From Lactobacillus laiwuensis (GTDB lineage: Bacteria > Bacillota > Bacilli > Lactobacillales > Lactobacillaceae): DNA of 64,000 nt. The position numbers were made by a program, and so were the translations under genes. Where the stretch lies: the NCBI RefSeq assembly GCF_019972835.1, contig NZ_BPPB01000004.1, positions 283,801 to 347,800 on the forward strand, written 5' to 3'. The notes beneath the pieces are model-generated. The model was not told the origin of the DNA. It was given only the letters and a program-made list of their open reading frames with translations, and made no database searches. This document shows, in pieces, positions 40,553-50,066 of the stretch (its first letter is position 1; every line of letters starts with the position of its first letter).

Positions 40553-42358
40553 ATGTCAATTCCTAAACGTAATGAAGTCCCAGAAAATCTTACATGGGAT
40601 TTAACCAGGATATTTAAAACTGATAATGACTGGGAAGATGAATATACACTTGTCAAAAAAGAAATACCAGTTTTAAGCACTTTAAAAGAAAATTTTACCA
40701 CTTCTGGTGCATCTTTATATAATGGTATTACTCAAATTTTAACAGTTAGTCGGAGACTGGAAAAAGTCTATTCTTATGCTACTCTTGCCAGTGATGTTGA
40801 TACTGGAAATGCCCATTATTTGAGTTATGTAGCTCAAGTGCAAGGACTTGCAAGCCAGTTTGAAGCCGCTACTTCTTTTATGAATCCAGCAATTTTAAGT
40901 CTTTCAGCGGAAAAGTTGAGTGCTTTAGAACGAGAAGAGCCTAAACTCAGCAACTACAAGCATTTGCTTGATCAAATTACGAGGCTGAGACCATATACGC
41001 TATCTGCACAAGAAGAAAAGCTAATTGCAGATGCTGGTGATGCTCTATCTGCTTCCGAAAACACTTATAACGTTTTAACCAATTCAGATATGGAATATGG
41101 TTATACTCAGGATGATAACGGTAAAATGGTTCAACTTTCCGATGGCTTATACTCGCTGCTTATTCAATCCCAAAATCGTGAAGTACGTAAAAATGCTTTT
41201 GACTCCATGTACGCTACTTATGGGCAATTTGAAAATTCGTTAGCAGCAACTCTTTCAGGTGCAGTCAAAGAACATAACTATAATGCCCGTGTTCACCATT
41301 ATCCATCAGCTCGTGAAAGCGCAATGAATGCAAATGGAGTGCCAACAGTTGTTTACGATACTTTGATTGATGAGGTCGATAAACACTTAGACCTATTGCA
41401 TGAATATGTAGCTTTACGCAAACAAATTTTAGGCTTAAAGGACCTACAAATGTGGGACATGTATGTTCCATTAACTGGTAAACCAGCATTGAGCTATACT
41501 TTTGAGCAAGCTAAGGCAGAAGCCAAAAAAGCATTAGAGCCATTAGGAGAGGACTATTTAAGGCAGGTTGACTATATCTTCAATAATCGCGTAATTGATG
41601 TGGTTGAGTCACAGAATAAAGCCACTGGAGCCTATTCTGGTGGTTGCTATGACACAGATGCATATGAATTACTCAATTGGGAAGACAATGTTGATTCATT
41701 ATACACACTAGTTCATGAAACAGGTCACTCTGTCCACAGTATGTATACTAGGCAAAATCAGCCGTATGTTTATGGTGATTATCCTATCTTTGTTGCTGAA
41801 ATAGCTTCTACAACTAATGAAAATATTTTAACAGAATACTTTTTGGCTCATATTACCGATCCTAAAACACGCGCTTTTGTCCTTAATTACTACCTGGACT
41901 CTTTCAAAGGAACCTTGTTTAGACAAACGCAGTTTGCTGAATTTGAACAAAAAATTCACGAAATGGACGCCAATGGTGAACCATTAACAGCTGATCGTTT
42001 AGATGATATCTACGGTAAAATTAATCAGCGCTATTACGGTGATGCAGTAGAACCTGGTGGAGAAATTGCTAAAGAATGGGCCAGAGTACCTCATTTTTAT
42101 TACAATTTTTATGTTTATCAATATGCTACAGGTTTTGCCGCAGCCACTGCCTTAGCAAACAATGTCGTTCATGGAACTACCGAGCAACGAAATGCCTATT
42201 TGAACTTTCTAAAAGCTGGTTCTAGTGATTATCCTGCTGAAATCATGAAAAAAGCTGGAGTTGATATGACAAAACCGGATTATTTAGAAGAAGCTTTTAA
42301 AACTTTTGCCAATCGTTTAAGCGAATTTAAGAAAATTATCCAAAATAATTATAATTAA
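40553..42358 (+). CDS. pepF: Oligoendopeptidase F (M3 family)
   Basis: 601 residues, the usual length. The zinc motif HETGHSVH is at about 388-395 and the third ligand Glu follows in AEIASTTNE. KRNEVPENLTWDLTRIF is the common PepF start. The enzyme cleaves oligopeptides of about 7-17 residues in the cytosol. AAGGAG precedes ATG 40553. It is monocistronic, divergent from the LCP gene, and closed by a terminator. Confidence 0.97.
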   Translation: MSIPKRNEVPENLTWDLTRIFKTDNDWEDEYTLVKKEIPVLSTLKENFTTSGASLYNGITQILTVSRRLEKVYSYATLASDVDTGNAHYLSYVAQVQGLASQFEAATSFMNPAILSLSAEKLSALEREEPKLSNYKHLLDQITRLRPYTLSAQEEKLIADAGDALSASENTYNVLTNSDMEYGYTQDDNGKMVQLSDGLYSLLIQSQNREVRKNAFDSMYATYGQFENSLAATLSGAVKEHNYNARVHHYPSARESAMNANGVPTVVYDTLIDEVDKHLDLLHEYVALRKQILGLKDLQMWDMYVPLTGKPALSYTFEQAKAEAKKALEPLGEDYLRQVDYIFNNRVIDVVESQNKATGAYSGGCYDTDAYELLNWEDNVDSLYTLVHETGHSVHSMYTRQNQPYVYGDYPIFVAEIASTTNENILTEYFLAHITDPKTRAFVLNYYLDSFKGTLFRQTQFAEFEQKIHEMDANGEPLTADRLDDIYGKINQRYYGDAVEPGGEIAKEWARVPHFYYNFYVYQYATGFAAATALANNVVHGTTEQRNAYLNFLKAGSSDYPAEIMKKAGVDMTKPDYLEEAFKTFANRLSEFKKIIQNNYN

Positions 42359-42418
42359 TACTTGCATCTTTTAGTTACAAATAATATAACTGGTATGTAA
42401 ATAATAATTTCTCACATC

Positions 42419-42453
42419 AAAAGCCACTCCTATTTTTAAGAAGTGGCTTTTTT
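42419..42453 (+). terminator. Terminator of pepF
   Basis: Stem AAAAGCCACT/AGTGGCTTTTTT. Confidence 0.9.
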
Positions 42454-42482
42454 AATATTAAAATATTAATGATAATTCAAAA

Positions 42483-43625
42483 TTAAGCTAATGAGTTCCA
42501 AAACTGCCAGGCTAATTCTTGGTACACCCGACACCCATCTAAATAAGCTTTTGCTTCTATATACTCATTTGGTTCATGGTCAGTAGTTCCAGCTCCCGGT
42601 CCCAGAATAATAATGGGAAAATCCCCGGCTTGAATATATTCCGATGCATCTGTAGCAGCAGTCCCTGGAACAAATTCGCTTGGCCTGCCAATTTCTTGCT
42701 CGACAACTTTTTGAGCCATTTTAGCTAATTTTGTCTGAGATTGGTCAGGTAAAGGCACTTCAGGAAAACTATACCTAATTTTTAACCGAGCTCCCTTTTT
42801 ATTTAAGTCAGTAATTATTTGTTCAAGTTCAGTATATATTTGCTCATTGGGATATATTGGCGTCGTTCTGATATTGCCGGAAAGCCAAGCACTATCAGGA
42901 ACAGAATTAATTTGACTCCCACCCTGAATTTGACTAATCACATGAGTAAAAGAACCTAAAACTGGATCCTTCTTTTGATGACTGTCCATTAAATGCTGCG
43001 CTGCTTGTGCAAATTCAATCAGTGGCATTATCGCATTTTGACCTTTTTCGGGAGTCGAAGAATGAACGCAAATACCTTTAGAATAAACATAATAGTCAAT
43101 AACACCTTTATGTGTCACACGTACGTCAAAGTTAGAAGGTTCACCAATAACAAGTCCATCCAGGTCAGAAGCATAGCCTTCTTTAGTCAGCTGAGCTGCA
43201 CCATATTCACCGGTTTCTTCACCTACAGATGCTAAAAGTCTAATACGACCAGGCAGTTCTTTCTTACTATCAAGTAAATCAAGCATTGCAACAATCATTG
43301 CCGCTAGACCGGATTTCATATCGCTCGCACCACGCCCAAAAACTTTGCCGTCTTTCAAAGTGGGCGTAAACGGTTCTGTCTGCCAATTGGTCAAATTCCC
43401 CGCTGCAACAACATCTTCATGACCGGAAAAACCTAAAAGAGGCCCATGATCTCCAATCGTTACCACCAAATTATCTCTACCTGAAGAATAAGAAATTCTC
43501 TCAATTTTTGCAGAATATCTGCTAAACAATGATGTTATATAATCAGCTACCAAACTTTCATGGTCATTTGCCGAATCTATCGCTAACAAGTCAGTTAATA
43601 TCTTAATAGCCTGTGATTCTTCCAC
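42483..43625 (-). CDS. M20 family ArgE/DapE-type deacylase or peptidase
   Basis: 380 residues. Metal-binding pattern GHEDVV, the bridging Asp in GRGASDMKSGLAA, catalytic Glu pair in GEETGEYGA, and GEPSN are visible; a dimerisation insert lies at about 175-285. The family removes acyl groups or cleaves dipeptides (ArgE, DapE, carnosinase types). It is 14 bases downstream of an amino-acid ABC ATPase, so it may process the imported compound rather than serve lysine synthesis. The exact substrate is not clear. Confidence 0.88.
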   Translation of the reverse strand: MEESQAIKILTDLLAIDSANDHESLVADYITSLFSRYSAKIERISYSSGRDNLVVTIGDHGPLLGFSGHEDVVAAGNLTNWQTEPFTPTLKDGKVFGRGASDMKSGLAAMIVAMLDLLDSKKELPGRIRLLASVGEETGEYGAAQLTKEGYASDLDGLVIGEPSNFDVRVTHKGVIDYYVYSKGICVHSSTPEKGQNAIMPLIEFAQAAQHLMDSHQKKDPVLGSFTHVISQIQGGSQINSVPDSAWLSGNIRTTPIYPNEQIYTELEQIITDLNKKGARLKIRYSFPEVPLPDQSQTKLAKMAQKVVEQEIGRPSEFVPGTAATDASEYIQAGDFPIIILGPGAGTTDHEPNEYIEAKAYLDGCRVYQELAWQFWNSLA

Positions 43626-43639
43626 TTACTTTCTCCCAC

Positions 43640-44389
43640 CTAAGCTTCAAGTACTTTTGCCAAAAAGTCCTGGGCACGCGGAGTTTGTGGCTGCGCAAAG
43701 AATTGCTGTGGTGCAGCTTTTTCCTGAATATAGCCGTCTGCCATAAACCATACTTCATCCGCAACATTTTTGGCAAAGCCCATTTCGTGAGTTACAACGA
43801 CCATTGTCATCCCTTTTTGAGCCAAATCCTGCATTACCTTTAATACCTCGCCTACCATTTCTGGATCAAGCGCTGAAGTTGGTTCGTCAAAAAGCATTAC
43901 TTCTGGATCCATTGCCAAAGCCCGGGCAATTGCGACTCTTTGTTGCTGTCCACCTGAAAGATTGGTTGGAAAGGCTTCTGCTTTATCAGCCAAACCGACC
44001 TGGTTTAACAGCTCCATTCCCTTAATTTTAGCAGCACTGTCACTCATGCCCTTTACTTTCATAGGCGCTAATTTAATATTTTCAATTATGTTCATATGGG
44101 GAAACAAGTTAAACTGCTGAAAAACCATTCCCATTCTTTCACGCAGTTGATCAAGCTGATCTTCACTTAAGGCAGTTAATTCCTTATCCTCAAAAATAAC
44201 TTTGCCGGAAGATGGCTGATCTAATAGGTTCAGACAACGCAAAAAAGTGCTTTTGCCGGCACCAGACGGTCCAATTAGACAGATAACCTGACCTTCATTT
44301 ACCTGAGCATTAATATCCTTTAAAACTTTATTATCACCAAAATTTTTCTGTAAGTGTTCAACTTTGATTACGGGATTTGCGTTAGTCAT
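43640..44389 (-). CDS. glnQ: Polar amino-acid ABC transporter ATPase
   Basis: 249 residues. Walker [10 protein letters not shown] at 40-48, signature [15 protein letters not shown] near 139, Walker [15 protein letters not shown], and the H-loop VVTHEMGFA. It powers the fused binding-protein/permease encoded just upstream; the start overlaps the end of that gene by 8 bases. The GlnQ/HisP group moves glutamine, arginine, histidine or cystine. Confidence 0.95.
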   Translation of the reverse strand: MTNANPVIKVEHLQKNFGDNKVLKDINAQVNEGQVICLIGPSGAGKSTFLRCLNLLDQPSSGKVIFEDKELTALSEDQLDQLRERMGMVFQQFNLFPHMNIIENIKLAPMKVKGMSDSAAKIKGMELLNQVGLADKAEAFPTNLSGGQQQRVAIARALAMDPEVMLFDEPTSALDPEMVGEVLKVMQDLAQKGMTMVVVTHEMGFAKNVADEVWFMADGYIQEKAAPQQFFAQPQTPRAQDFLAKVLEA

Positions 44390-45878
44390 GATTCATTTTC
44401 CTTTCAAATACTTTCATTAAGCTGGATAAGCCAAAAGTAATGATAAAGTATAAGATCATTGTAATTACCAATGGCATAACTCCACGATAGGTATCAGCCT
44501 GGACTACCCGTGACTGATAAATCAAATCCTTAACGCCAATTACCGAAACAATGGAACTTTCCTTAATGAGGGAAACAAATTCATTACCCAGAGCCGGCCA
44601 AATATTTTTCATTGCTTGTGGCATAATAACATAACGCATAGTTGCTGTCCGTGACAAGCCCAAAGAACGAGAAGCTTCTGTCTGGCCCACAGCAATTGAA
44701 TTAATGCCTGATCGTATTACTTCTGCTACATAAGCTGCAGAGTTAAGGGAAACGGCAATTATACCCGACAGTAAAGCTGGGATATTTACTACTACCCCCA
44801 AGCCAAAGTAAATAAACAGCAGTTGTACCATTAATGGTGTGCCCCGAATAAATTCTACATAAGCTGTCGCAATTGAACGTGCAATTTGATTGTGTCCTAA
44901 GCGCATAAATGCCAGTATTGCACCTAATAAGAAACCAAAGAAAACTGATATAGAAGAAATGAGTAAAGTATACCCAACTCCTGCTAAAAAGAAGTCTTTA
45001 TATGCCCACATTGAATTAGACGATTTCACTTCCTTTTTTGTTTTACCGGCAGTTAAATACTTTCCAGCTTTGGGTAAATATACTTTATCAATTAAATCTT
45101 TTTGCTTAATCTCCGCTATTGATTTATTAGCAGCTTTAACTAAACTATTGGCTCCTTTATGAAAAGCAACAGAAGTAGCAGATGACTCTGTCTTAAGGCC
45201 TGCCGGAATAACCATAATCCCGTCCGTATTTTGAGCAAAAGCCTCGGCTGTCGCCTTGTCAACTGAAACTGCATCAACCTTATGCGTTTTTAATCCTAAA
45301 ACCAAGTCGTTATCTTTATCCATGGTTTTCAGTTTGACATTTTTGGCTTGATTTTTGATCATTGTGGCCTGCATACTGCCAGTTTGAGCACCAATTGCTT
45401 TGCCGGCAAAAGACTTATAATTATGATATTTGCCTTTATCTTCTTTTCTTATCAGTAATTTTTGCTCACTTTTATAATATGGCTGACTAAAAGCAACGCT
45501 TTTTGCCCTCTTAGGAGTCGCGTTCATTCCGGCAATGACCATGTCAATTTTACCTGTCTCAAGACCCACTAAAAGAGAGTCAAAGTCCATTGACCGCACA
45601 ACAAGCTTAACACCCATATCATGGGCAATTTTTTGCCCTATTTCAACATCCATACCAACTATTTTTGATTTGCCCTTAATATTTTTGACAAATTCGTAAG
45701 GAGGATAATCTGGACTAGTCCCCATGACTAGTTCACCTTTTTGTTTGACTCTTCGTAGATAATTGTCGGTTCTTTGTTCAGTTTGTCCTTTATCAGCGGC
45801 TGCTGCATTCTGGGGTAACAGGGTTAACATTATAAATGCTATCAACAAAGTCTCAAGCAATTTCCACGCTTTCTTCAT
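44382..45878 (-). CDS. Fused substrate-binding/permease protein of a polar amino-acid ABC importer
   Basis: 498 residues. A signal peptide (about 1-27, ends NAAAA) precedes a type 3 solute-binding domain ([28 protein letters not shown]; about 45-270). A HisM-type permease with about five helices follows, with the coupling motif [22 protein letters not shown]. This GlnPH-style fusion is common in Lactobacillales. It is the first gene of an operon with glnQ and an M20 peptidase. The promoter at 45911-45939 is good. Confidence 0.95.
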   Translation of the reverse strand: MKKAWKLLETLLIAFIMLTLLPQNAAAADKGQTEQRTDNYLRRVKQKGELVMGTSPDYPPYEFVKNIKGKSKIVGMDVEIGQKIAHDMGVKLVVRSMDFDSLLVGLETGKIDMVIAGMNATPKRAKSVAFSQPYYKSEQKLLIRKEDKGKYHNYKSFAGKAIGAQTGSMQATMIKNQAKNVKLKTMDKDNDLVLGLKTHKVDAVSVDKATAEAFAQNTDGIMVIPAGLKTESSATSVAFHKGANSLVKAANKSIAEIKQKDLIDKVYLPKAGKYLTAGKTKKEVKSSNSMWAYKDFFLAGVGYTLLISSISVFFGFLLGAILAFMRLGHNQIARSIATAYVEFIRGTPLMVQLLFIYFGLGVVVNIPALLSGIIAVSLNSAAYVAEVIRSGINSIAVGQTEASRSLGLSRTATMRYVIMPQAMKNIWPALGNEFVSLIKESSIVSVIGVKDLIYQSRVVQADTYRGVMPLVITMILYFIITFGLSSLMKVFERKMNHD

Positions 45879-45910
45879 AATTTTCCTCCATTAATAATTT
45901 TATTATTACA

Positions 45911-45939
45911 ATTATAAAGATATAAAAATTAAATTACAA
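45911..45939 (-). promoter_or_regulatory. Promoter of the amino-acid ABC operon
   Basis: Minus strand -35 TTGTAA (45934-45939), 17-base spacer, -10 TATAAT (45911-45916). Confidence 0.8.
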
Positions 45940-45979
45940 CTATTAATTAAAAACAATCTTTTTTTAAGCAATAAAAAAG

Positions 45980-46018
45980 GCTCTGCACATTAGTTAGAGC
46001 AGCTAATATATGCAGAGC
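45980..46018 (-). terminator. Terminator of the lactate oxidase gene
   Basis: Stem GCTCTGCA/TGCAGAGC with an inner ATTAG/CTAAT, then TTTTTTATT on the minus strand. Confidence 0.88.
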
Positions 46019-46046
46019 GATTTTAATACTTAAGCTTTTAAATTAA

Positions 46047-47276
46047 CTATGCTTGAGAAGCACCAGTTACAGCGTCTGAATCTTCTTCTTTTAATTGATT
46101 CTCAGCTGTTACAGGATATGGCTTAACTCTTGTAGGGTCAGTATTAGACTTCAAGTTGTCAGCAGTGTAATTAATATGAGTAATCTTGGCGTGTTTAACA
46201 TCTTCGATTGTCTTGCAACCAGTCAATTGCATATCAATTAGCAATTCTTGATTCAGTTGTTCAATAACAGATTGAACACCCTTAGCGCCACCAAGAGCTA
46301 GGCCGTACAAGTATGGACGACCAACACCAACCATATCAGCGCCAAGTGCCAAAGCCTTAAAGACATGCGAACCACGACGAACGCCTGAATCAAAGACAAT
46401 AGGAACACGATGGTTTACGGCCTTAGCAATCTCTGGCAACATATCAATTGTTGCAGGACCACAGTCAACTTCACGACCACCATGGTTAGTGACATAAATA
46501 CCATCAGCGCCAGCACCCATGGCTAAGTAGGCATCTTCTGCACAAACAACGCCTTTAACAAATACAGGTAAGCCTGACATCTCCTTAATGCGTCTAACAT
46601 CTTCTGGCCCAATCTTTTGGGCTGAAGAAGCATACATCTGAGCTACAGTTTGGCCTTCACCCTTTGCTCCTTGGTAGCGAGTAAAGAAGTCTAGTGGAAC
46701 AGGGTAGGCAAACTTAGTTCTGAGGTTAGCTTCACGAAAGCCAGATACCAAAGCGTCTACGGTCAGGAAAATGCCCTTGTAGCCTGCTTTTTTAACTGCA
46801 TCAAAGACCATCTTGTTGAAGCCCCAATCTTTGCTGAGATAAAGTTGGAAGAAACGTGGTGCATTTGGAGCTGCTGCCGCAATTTCTTCCACACTCTTAT
46901 TAGCATAAGTACTCGATGCAAACAAGGCACCTGCTGCAGCTGCACCCTTTTGAGTAGCAATTTCTGCATCTTTGTGCGCGATACCATGACAGGCAATAGG
47001 CGAAATCATTACAGGTGTCTTTAATTTCATGCCCATAAATTCAGTATCCAATTTAGGATTATCCATATTGGTCAAAGCACGAGGCACAATCTGAAAGTGA
47101 TTGAAAGCAGTGGTGTTATTACGCCAAGTCCACTCATTTTCTGAACCTGAAGCAATATAGTAATATGCACCTTCTGGCATAACTTTCTTTGCACGCTCCT
47201 CGAGCTCATCGAGGTTAATCATCTTTAGTGTTTCGTCACGATCACTTTGGGGAAAACCATTATAATATGATGTCAT
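46047..47276 (-). CDS. lctO: FMN-dependent L-lactate oxidase with C-terminal flavinylation-like tail
   Basis: 409 residues from the chosen start. It is an alpha-hydroxy-acid oxidase: YYYIASGSENEWTWRNN, SPIACHGIAH, the catalytic His near 263 in TNHGGREVDCGP, and FDSGVRRGSHVFKALALGA for FMN phosphate. It converts L-lactate and O2 to pyruvate and H2O2. The last residues DSDAVTGASQA form an extension whose DAVTGAS (401-407) fits the ApbE flavinylation pattern, as in the multicopper oxidase of this window. GGAG before ATG 47276 decides the start over 47309. A cre-like palindrome lies next to the -10 box. Confidence 0.92.
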   Translation of the reverse strand: MTSYYNGFPQSDRDETLKMINLDELEERAKKVMPEGAYYYIASGSENEWTWRNNTTAFNHFQIVPRALTNMDNPKLDTEFMGMKLKTPVMISPIACHGIAHKDAEIATQKGAAAAGALFASSTYANKSVEEIAAAAPNAPRFFQLYLSKDWGFNKMVFDAVKKAGYKGIFLTVDALVSGFREANLRTKFAYPVPLDFFTRYQGAKGEGQTVAQMYASSAQKIGPEDVRRIKEMSGLPVFVKGVVCAEDAYLAMGAGADGIYVTNHGGREVDCGPATIDMLPEIAKAVNHRVPIVFDSGVRRGSHVFKALALGADMVGVGRPYLYGLALGGAKGVQSVIEQLNQELLIDMQLTGCKTIEDVKHAKITHINYTADNLKSNTDPTRVKPYPVTAENQLKEEDSDAVTGASQA

Positions 47277-47314
47277 TTTTAAGACTCCTTCTTTATTTAA
47301 TATTTCCAACTTCT

Positions 47315-47336
47315 ATTATACATGTAAATGCTTACA
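47315..47336 (-). promoter_or_regulatory. lctO -10 box with adjoining cre-like palindrome
   Basis: Minus strand TATAAT (47315-47320) preceded by TGTAAGCATTTACA (47323-47336), a 5-4-5 palindrome. It matches cre except for A in place of the central G. This position would block RNA polymerase. Rex is an alternative binder. Confidence 0.6.
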
Positions 47337-47447
47337 AAAGTTAGTGAAATTTAAAAATAAATGTTTAAATAACGGGATTCCTACTGTATATTTTTTCACA
47401 AAGTAAAGTAAAGACAATAATTAATGTTATTTTTATGTTAATAATTA

Positions 47448-48245
47448 CTACAAACTATGCTTAATAATATGAGTGAAATAGGTAACAAGATAGACCGCAA
47501 CTTCGATGACAGCTATAAAAAAAGTTACTGGCAGATTCGTAATATAGCCCAAATATAAGCCAAGCCAGACGCCAATCAAGGCAAAAAAGACAGACCAGCC
47601 AATCATCGCCGGAATTGTTTTCCCTAAATAGTTTGCAGTGGCTGGTGGTAATGTTAACAAAATAAAAACTAAAAGTGAGCCCACTATTTGAGCACCAATT
47701 GATACCGACATCGCCAGAGCAATTAAAAAAATAACACTGACTGCACCAGTTTTTACTCCATGAGCAAGAGCACCAATATGGTCAAATGAATCGAAATTTA
47801 ATGAGCGCTGGATACTAAAAATCATCAGCAATACAATTATAGAAAGGGCTATAAGCTGAATCACGCCCTGATGATCAACACCAATAATACTGCCAAATAA
47901 AATATTCGTAGCATAATTGCTGTTAGCTCCAGAAATGGCAAGAAAAAGTACGCCTAAGCCAGTAAATAGAGCTGAAATGGCACTAATTGAAGATTCCTTT
48001 TGTTCACTATGAAGTGACAATTCCCCAACACTGATAGAACCCAAGAGAGTGAATAAAAGCATCCCCCACAAAGGTCCAATTCCCAGCCAAACAGCAAATG
48101 CAGCACCTGCAAAACCAATTTCGGAAAGCGTATGTGCTAAAAAACTAAAATTACGTGCGACTACATAAACACCGACAGTGCCACAAGTTATCGCAATAAA
48201 AGTACTCGCTAAAAATGCGTTACGCATAAAGCCATATGCAAACAT
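47448..48245 (-). CDS. Metal (Zn/Mn) ABC transporter permease
   Basis: 265 residues, about eight membrane segments, ABC-3 family. LAHTLSEIGFAGAAFAVWLG and GSLLVFILLTLPPATANYLG are typical of ZnuB/MntC/TroC permeases. It forms the channel for metal delivered by the lipoprotein at 50067-50966. The start shares the sequence TAATG with the stop of the ATPase gene, so translation is coupled. Last gene of the operon. Confidence 0.93.
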   Translation of the reverse strand: MFAYGFMRNAFLASTFIAITCGTVGVYVVARNFSFLAHTLSEIGFAGAAFAVWLGIGPLWGMLLFTLLGSISVGELSLHSEQKESSISAISALFTGLGVLFLAISGANSNYATNILFGSIIGVDHQGVIQLIALSIIVLLMIFSIQRSLNFDSFDHIGALAHGVKTGAVSVIFLIALAMSVSIGAQIVGSLLVFILLTLPPATANYLGKTIPAMIGWSVFFALIGVWLGLYLGYITNLPVTFFIAVIEVAVYLVTYFTHIIKHSL

Positions 48246-48898
48246 TATTCATATGCCTCCTTAAATTGGGACATTTCACCATGTTCAATTTGACCATGAT
48301 TTAAATATAAATAGTTTTGCATATACTTGTGAGCTAATGAGATATCATGAGTTACAAACAAAACTGTTATTTTATGTTTTTCATTCAAATGTCTGATCAG
48401 CTTCATCAGCTCATCTTTTGCCATAGGATCAAGACTTGCCGTAGCTTCATCTAAAATAATCATATTAGGATTATCAAGCAGGGCTTGAGCTAAATAGGCT
48501 CTTTGTTTTTGCCCACCTGAAGCTTCCCCCATACGAGTATTTTTAATTTGATAGAGATTGGTTTCCTCTAACTGCTTTTTTATTGCTTCCTTAGTTTGGC
48601 CGTTTTTAATAATCGGTGCATTCAAACCCACAAAAGCCTCAATTGATAATGGATATTCAGCATCAATATTCCGAAACTGCGGCACATAACCCAAGCGCAC
48701 ACCATCCGCAAATGTAAAAGATCCAGAACTAGGAGTCAACATACTCATTAAAATATTTATTAAGGTAGTTTTCCCAGTACCATTGGGGCCTAAAAGTGCA
48801 GTTAACGAACCTCTTTTTAACCTGAAGGTTAAGTTATCAAAAACATTATTTTTATCAAATCTCATTGAAAGATTATTAACTTCTAAAATATCAGACAA
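48245..48898 (-). CDS. Metal ABC transporter ATPase
   Basis: 217 residues, ZnuC/MntB type. Walker A GPNGTGKTT near 37, signature ASGGQKQRAYLAQAL, Walker B MIILDEATASLDP and VTHDISLAH. It energises the permease encoded next. Only 21 bases separate it from the amidase gene, which interrupts the otherwise standard order of binding protein, ATPase, permease. Confidence 0.93.
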   Translation of the reverse strand: MSDILEVNNLSMRFDKNNVFDNLTFRLKRGSLTALLGPNGTGKTTLINILMSMLTPSSGSFTFADGVRLGYVPQFRNIDAEYPLSIEAFVGLNAPIIKNGQTKEAIKKQLEETNLYQIKNTRMGEASGGQKQRAYLAQALLDNPNMIILDEATASLDPMAKDELMKLIRHLNEKHKITVLFVTHDISLAHKYMQNYLYLNHGQIEHGEMSQFKEAYE

Positions 48899-48919
48899 TT
48901 TGCATTTTCCTATTATTAT

Positions 48920-50047
48920 CTACTTAAAATTGCCCACTTTGACAAATTGATTAACATCAATTGGGTAATATTTACGACCCTTAATCTTAACGCGACCGCC
49001 ATATGTCCGCACATAATTACCACGGTATAATTTATTCATACCAACTCGTTTACCTTTGCCATCGTAAATATAGGCATTGTGACTTAACGGACGCAACTTG
49101 CCTTCAACGTTGCTGGCAACAACATATTGATTAACACCTATTTGCAAATACTTTCTTTTTTTAATGGTTTGATTGCCATAAATTGTTAACTTGGTACCAG
49201 CCTTTTTAGTTGGTAAATCAGTCGCCACACCATTTTCATCATAAACCAATGCATTATGAATTAAGACTTTGGTAGCAACTGGCTTAGGTAGAACAGCCGG
49301 CTTTTTAGCAGGTGCTGCAGGTGCTGGTGGAGTTACTGTATCATTATCAACAGGTGCATTATCAGCTGGCGTTCCTTGATCATAATAATATTTAACCAGA
49401 TCAAAGAAATCATCCATTGAATAACCCCATTTAGCAAAGTAACCATCCGGATCAGTATGATCAGTACCTCCTAAAAAGGTAGACACAGCATGGTGAGACC
49501 AAATTGTCCCTTTGCCATCATGAACAGCGTTGTCAGGTACTAAATTATATTGATGTAAAATTTGTGCAACATAAATTGCATCATTATTCACGCCTTTGGC
49601 AAAATCAGCCAGATTGTTTTCTTCACACAGTTCCACTTGCACAAAACGATTGTTGGCAACAGGACCAGCACCCCATACACCGTAATCTGGGCTTGTCATT
49701 TGAATGACACCTGTTTTATCCACAAAAGCATGAACATAGGAATAAATATTCATCCATTCACGGTTAAAATAAATACATTCATTACGTGCAGTAGCATTGG
49801 GTGTTGCAGTTTCGTGAATAACAACTCCTTCAGGCTTGCCATTGCGATAATTAATCGGATTAGCAGCAGAAAAATCGTTATATTTAATCCCTTCTTGCGC
49901 TAATACTTGTTCTGCATAAGTTACACCGCTGAAACTATTTTGTTTAGCAGTATCATTAATTGTACTTGCTTGTACTATCGTCGTCTCTGGAGCAGCAACA
50001 GTTGCAATGCTCGCTCCTAAAGCTAAAACGGCAATCAATTTCTTCAT
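48920..50047 (-). CDS. N-acetylmuramoyl-L-alanine amidase with two C-terminal SLAP domains
   Basis: 375 residues. A signal peptide (about 1-28) and an Amidase_2 domain: Zn ligand His in GVVIHETATPN, YVHAFVDKTG, and the His/Asp of SHHAVSTFLGGTDHTDPDGYF. A Pro/Ala linker (about 230-255) leads to two SLAP repeats of about 55 residues (LVYDENG...GNQTIKKRKYLQIG and AYIYDGKG...RVKIKGRKYYPID) that bind the wall. It cuts the bond between muramic acid and the stem peptide. It sits inside a metal ABC operon, 19 bases after the binding-protein gene. GAGGCG precedes ATG 50047. Confidence 0.92.
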   Translation of the reverse strand: MKKLIAVLALGASIATVAAPETTIVQASTINDTAKQNSFSGVTYAEQVLAQEGIKYNDFSAANPINYRNGKPEGVVIHETATPNATARNECIYFNREWMNIYSYVHAFVDKTGVIQMTSPDYGVWGAGPVANNRFVQVELCEENNLADFAKGVNNDAIYVAQILHQYNLVPDNAVHDGKGTIWSHHAVSTFLGGTDHTDPDGYFAKWGYSMDDFFDLVKYYYDQGTPADNAPVDNDTVTPPAPAAPAKKPAVLPKPVATKVLIHNALVYDENGVATDLPTKKAGTKLTIYGNQTIKKRKYLQIGVNQYVVASNVEGKLRPLSHNAYIYDGKGKRVGMNKLYRGNYVRTYGGRVKIKGRKYYPIDVNQFVKVGNFK

Positions 50048-50066
50048 TTTTAACGCCTCATAATAA

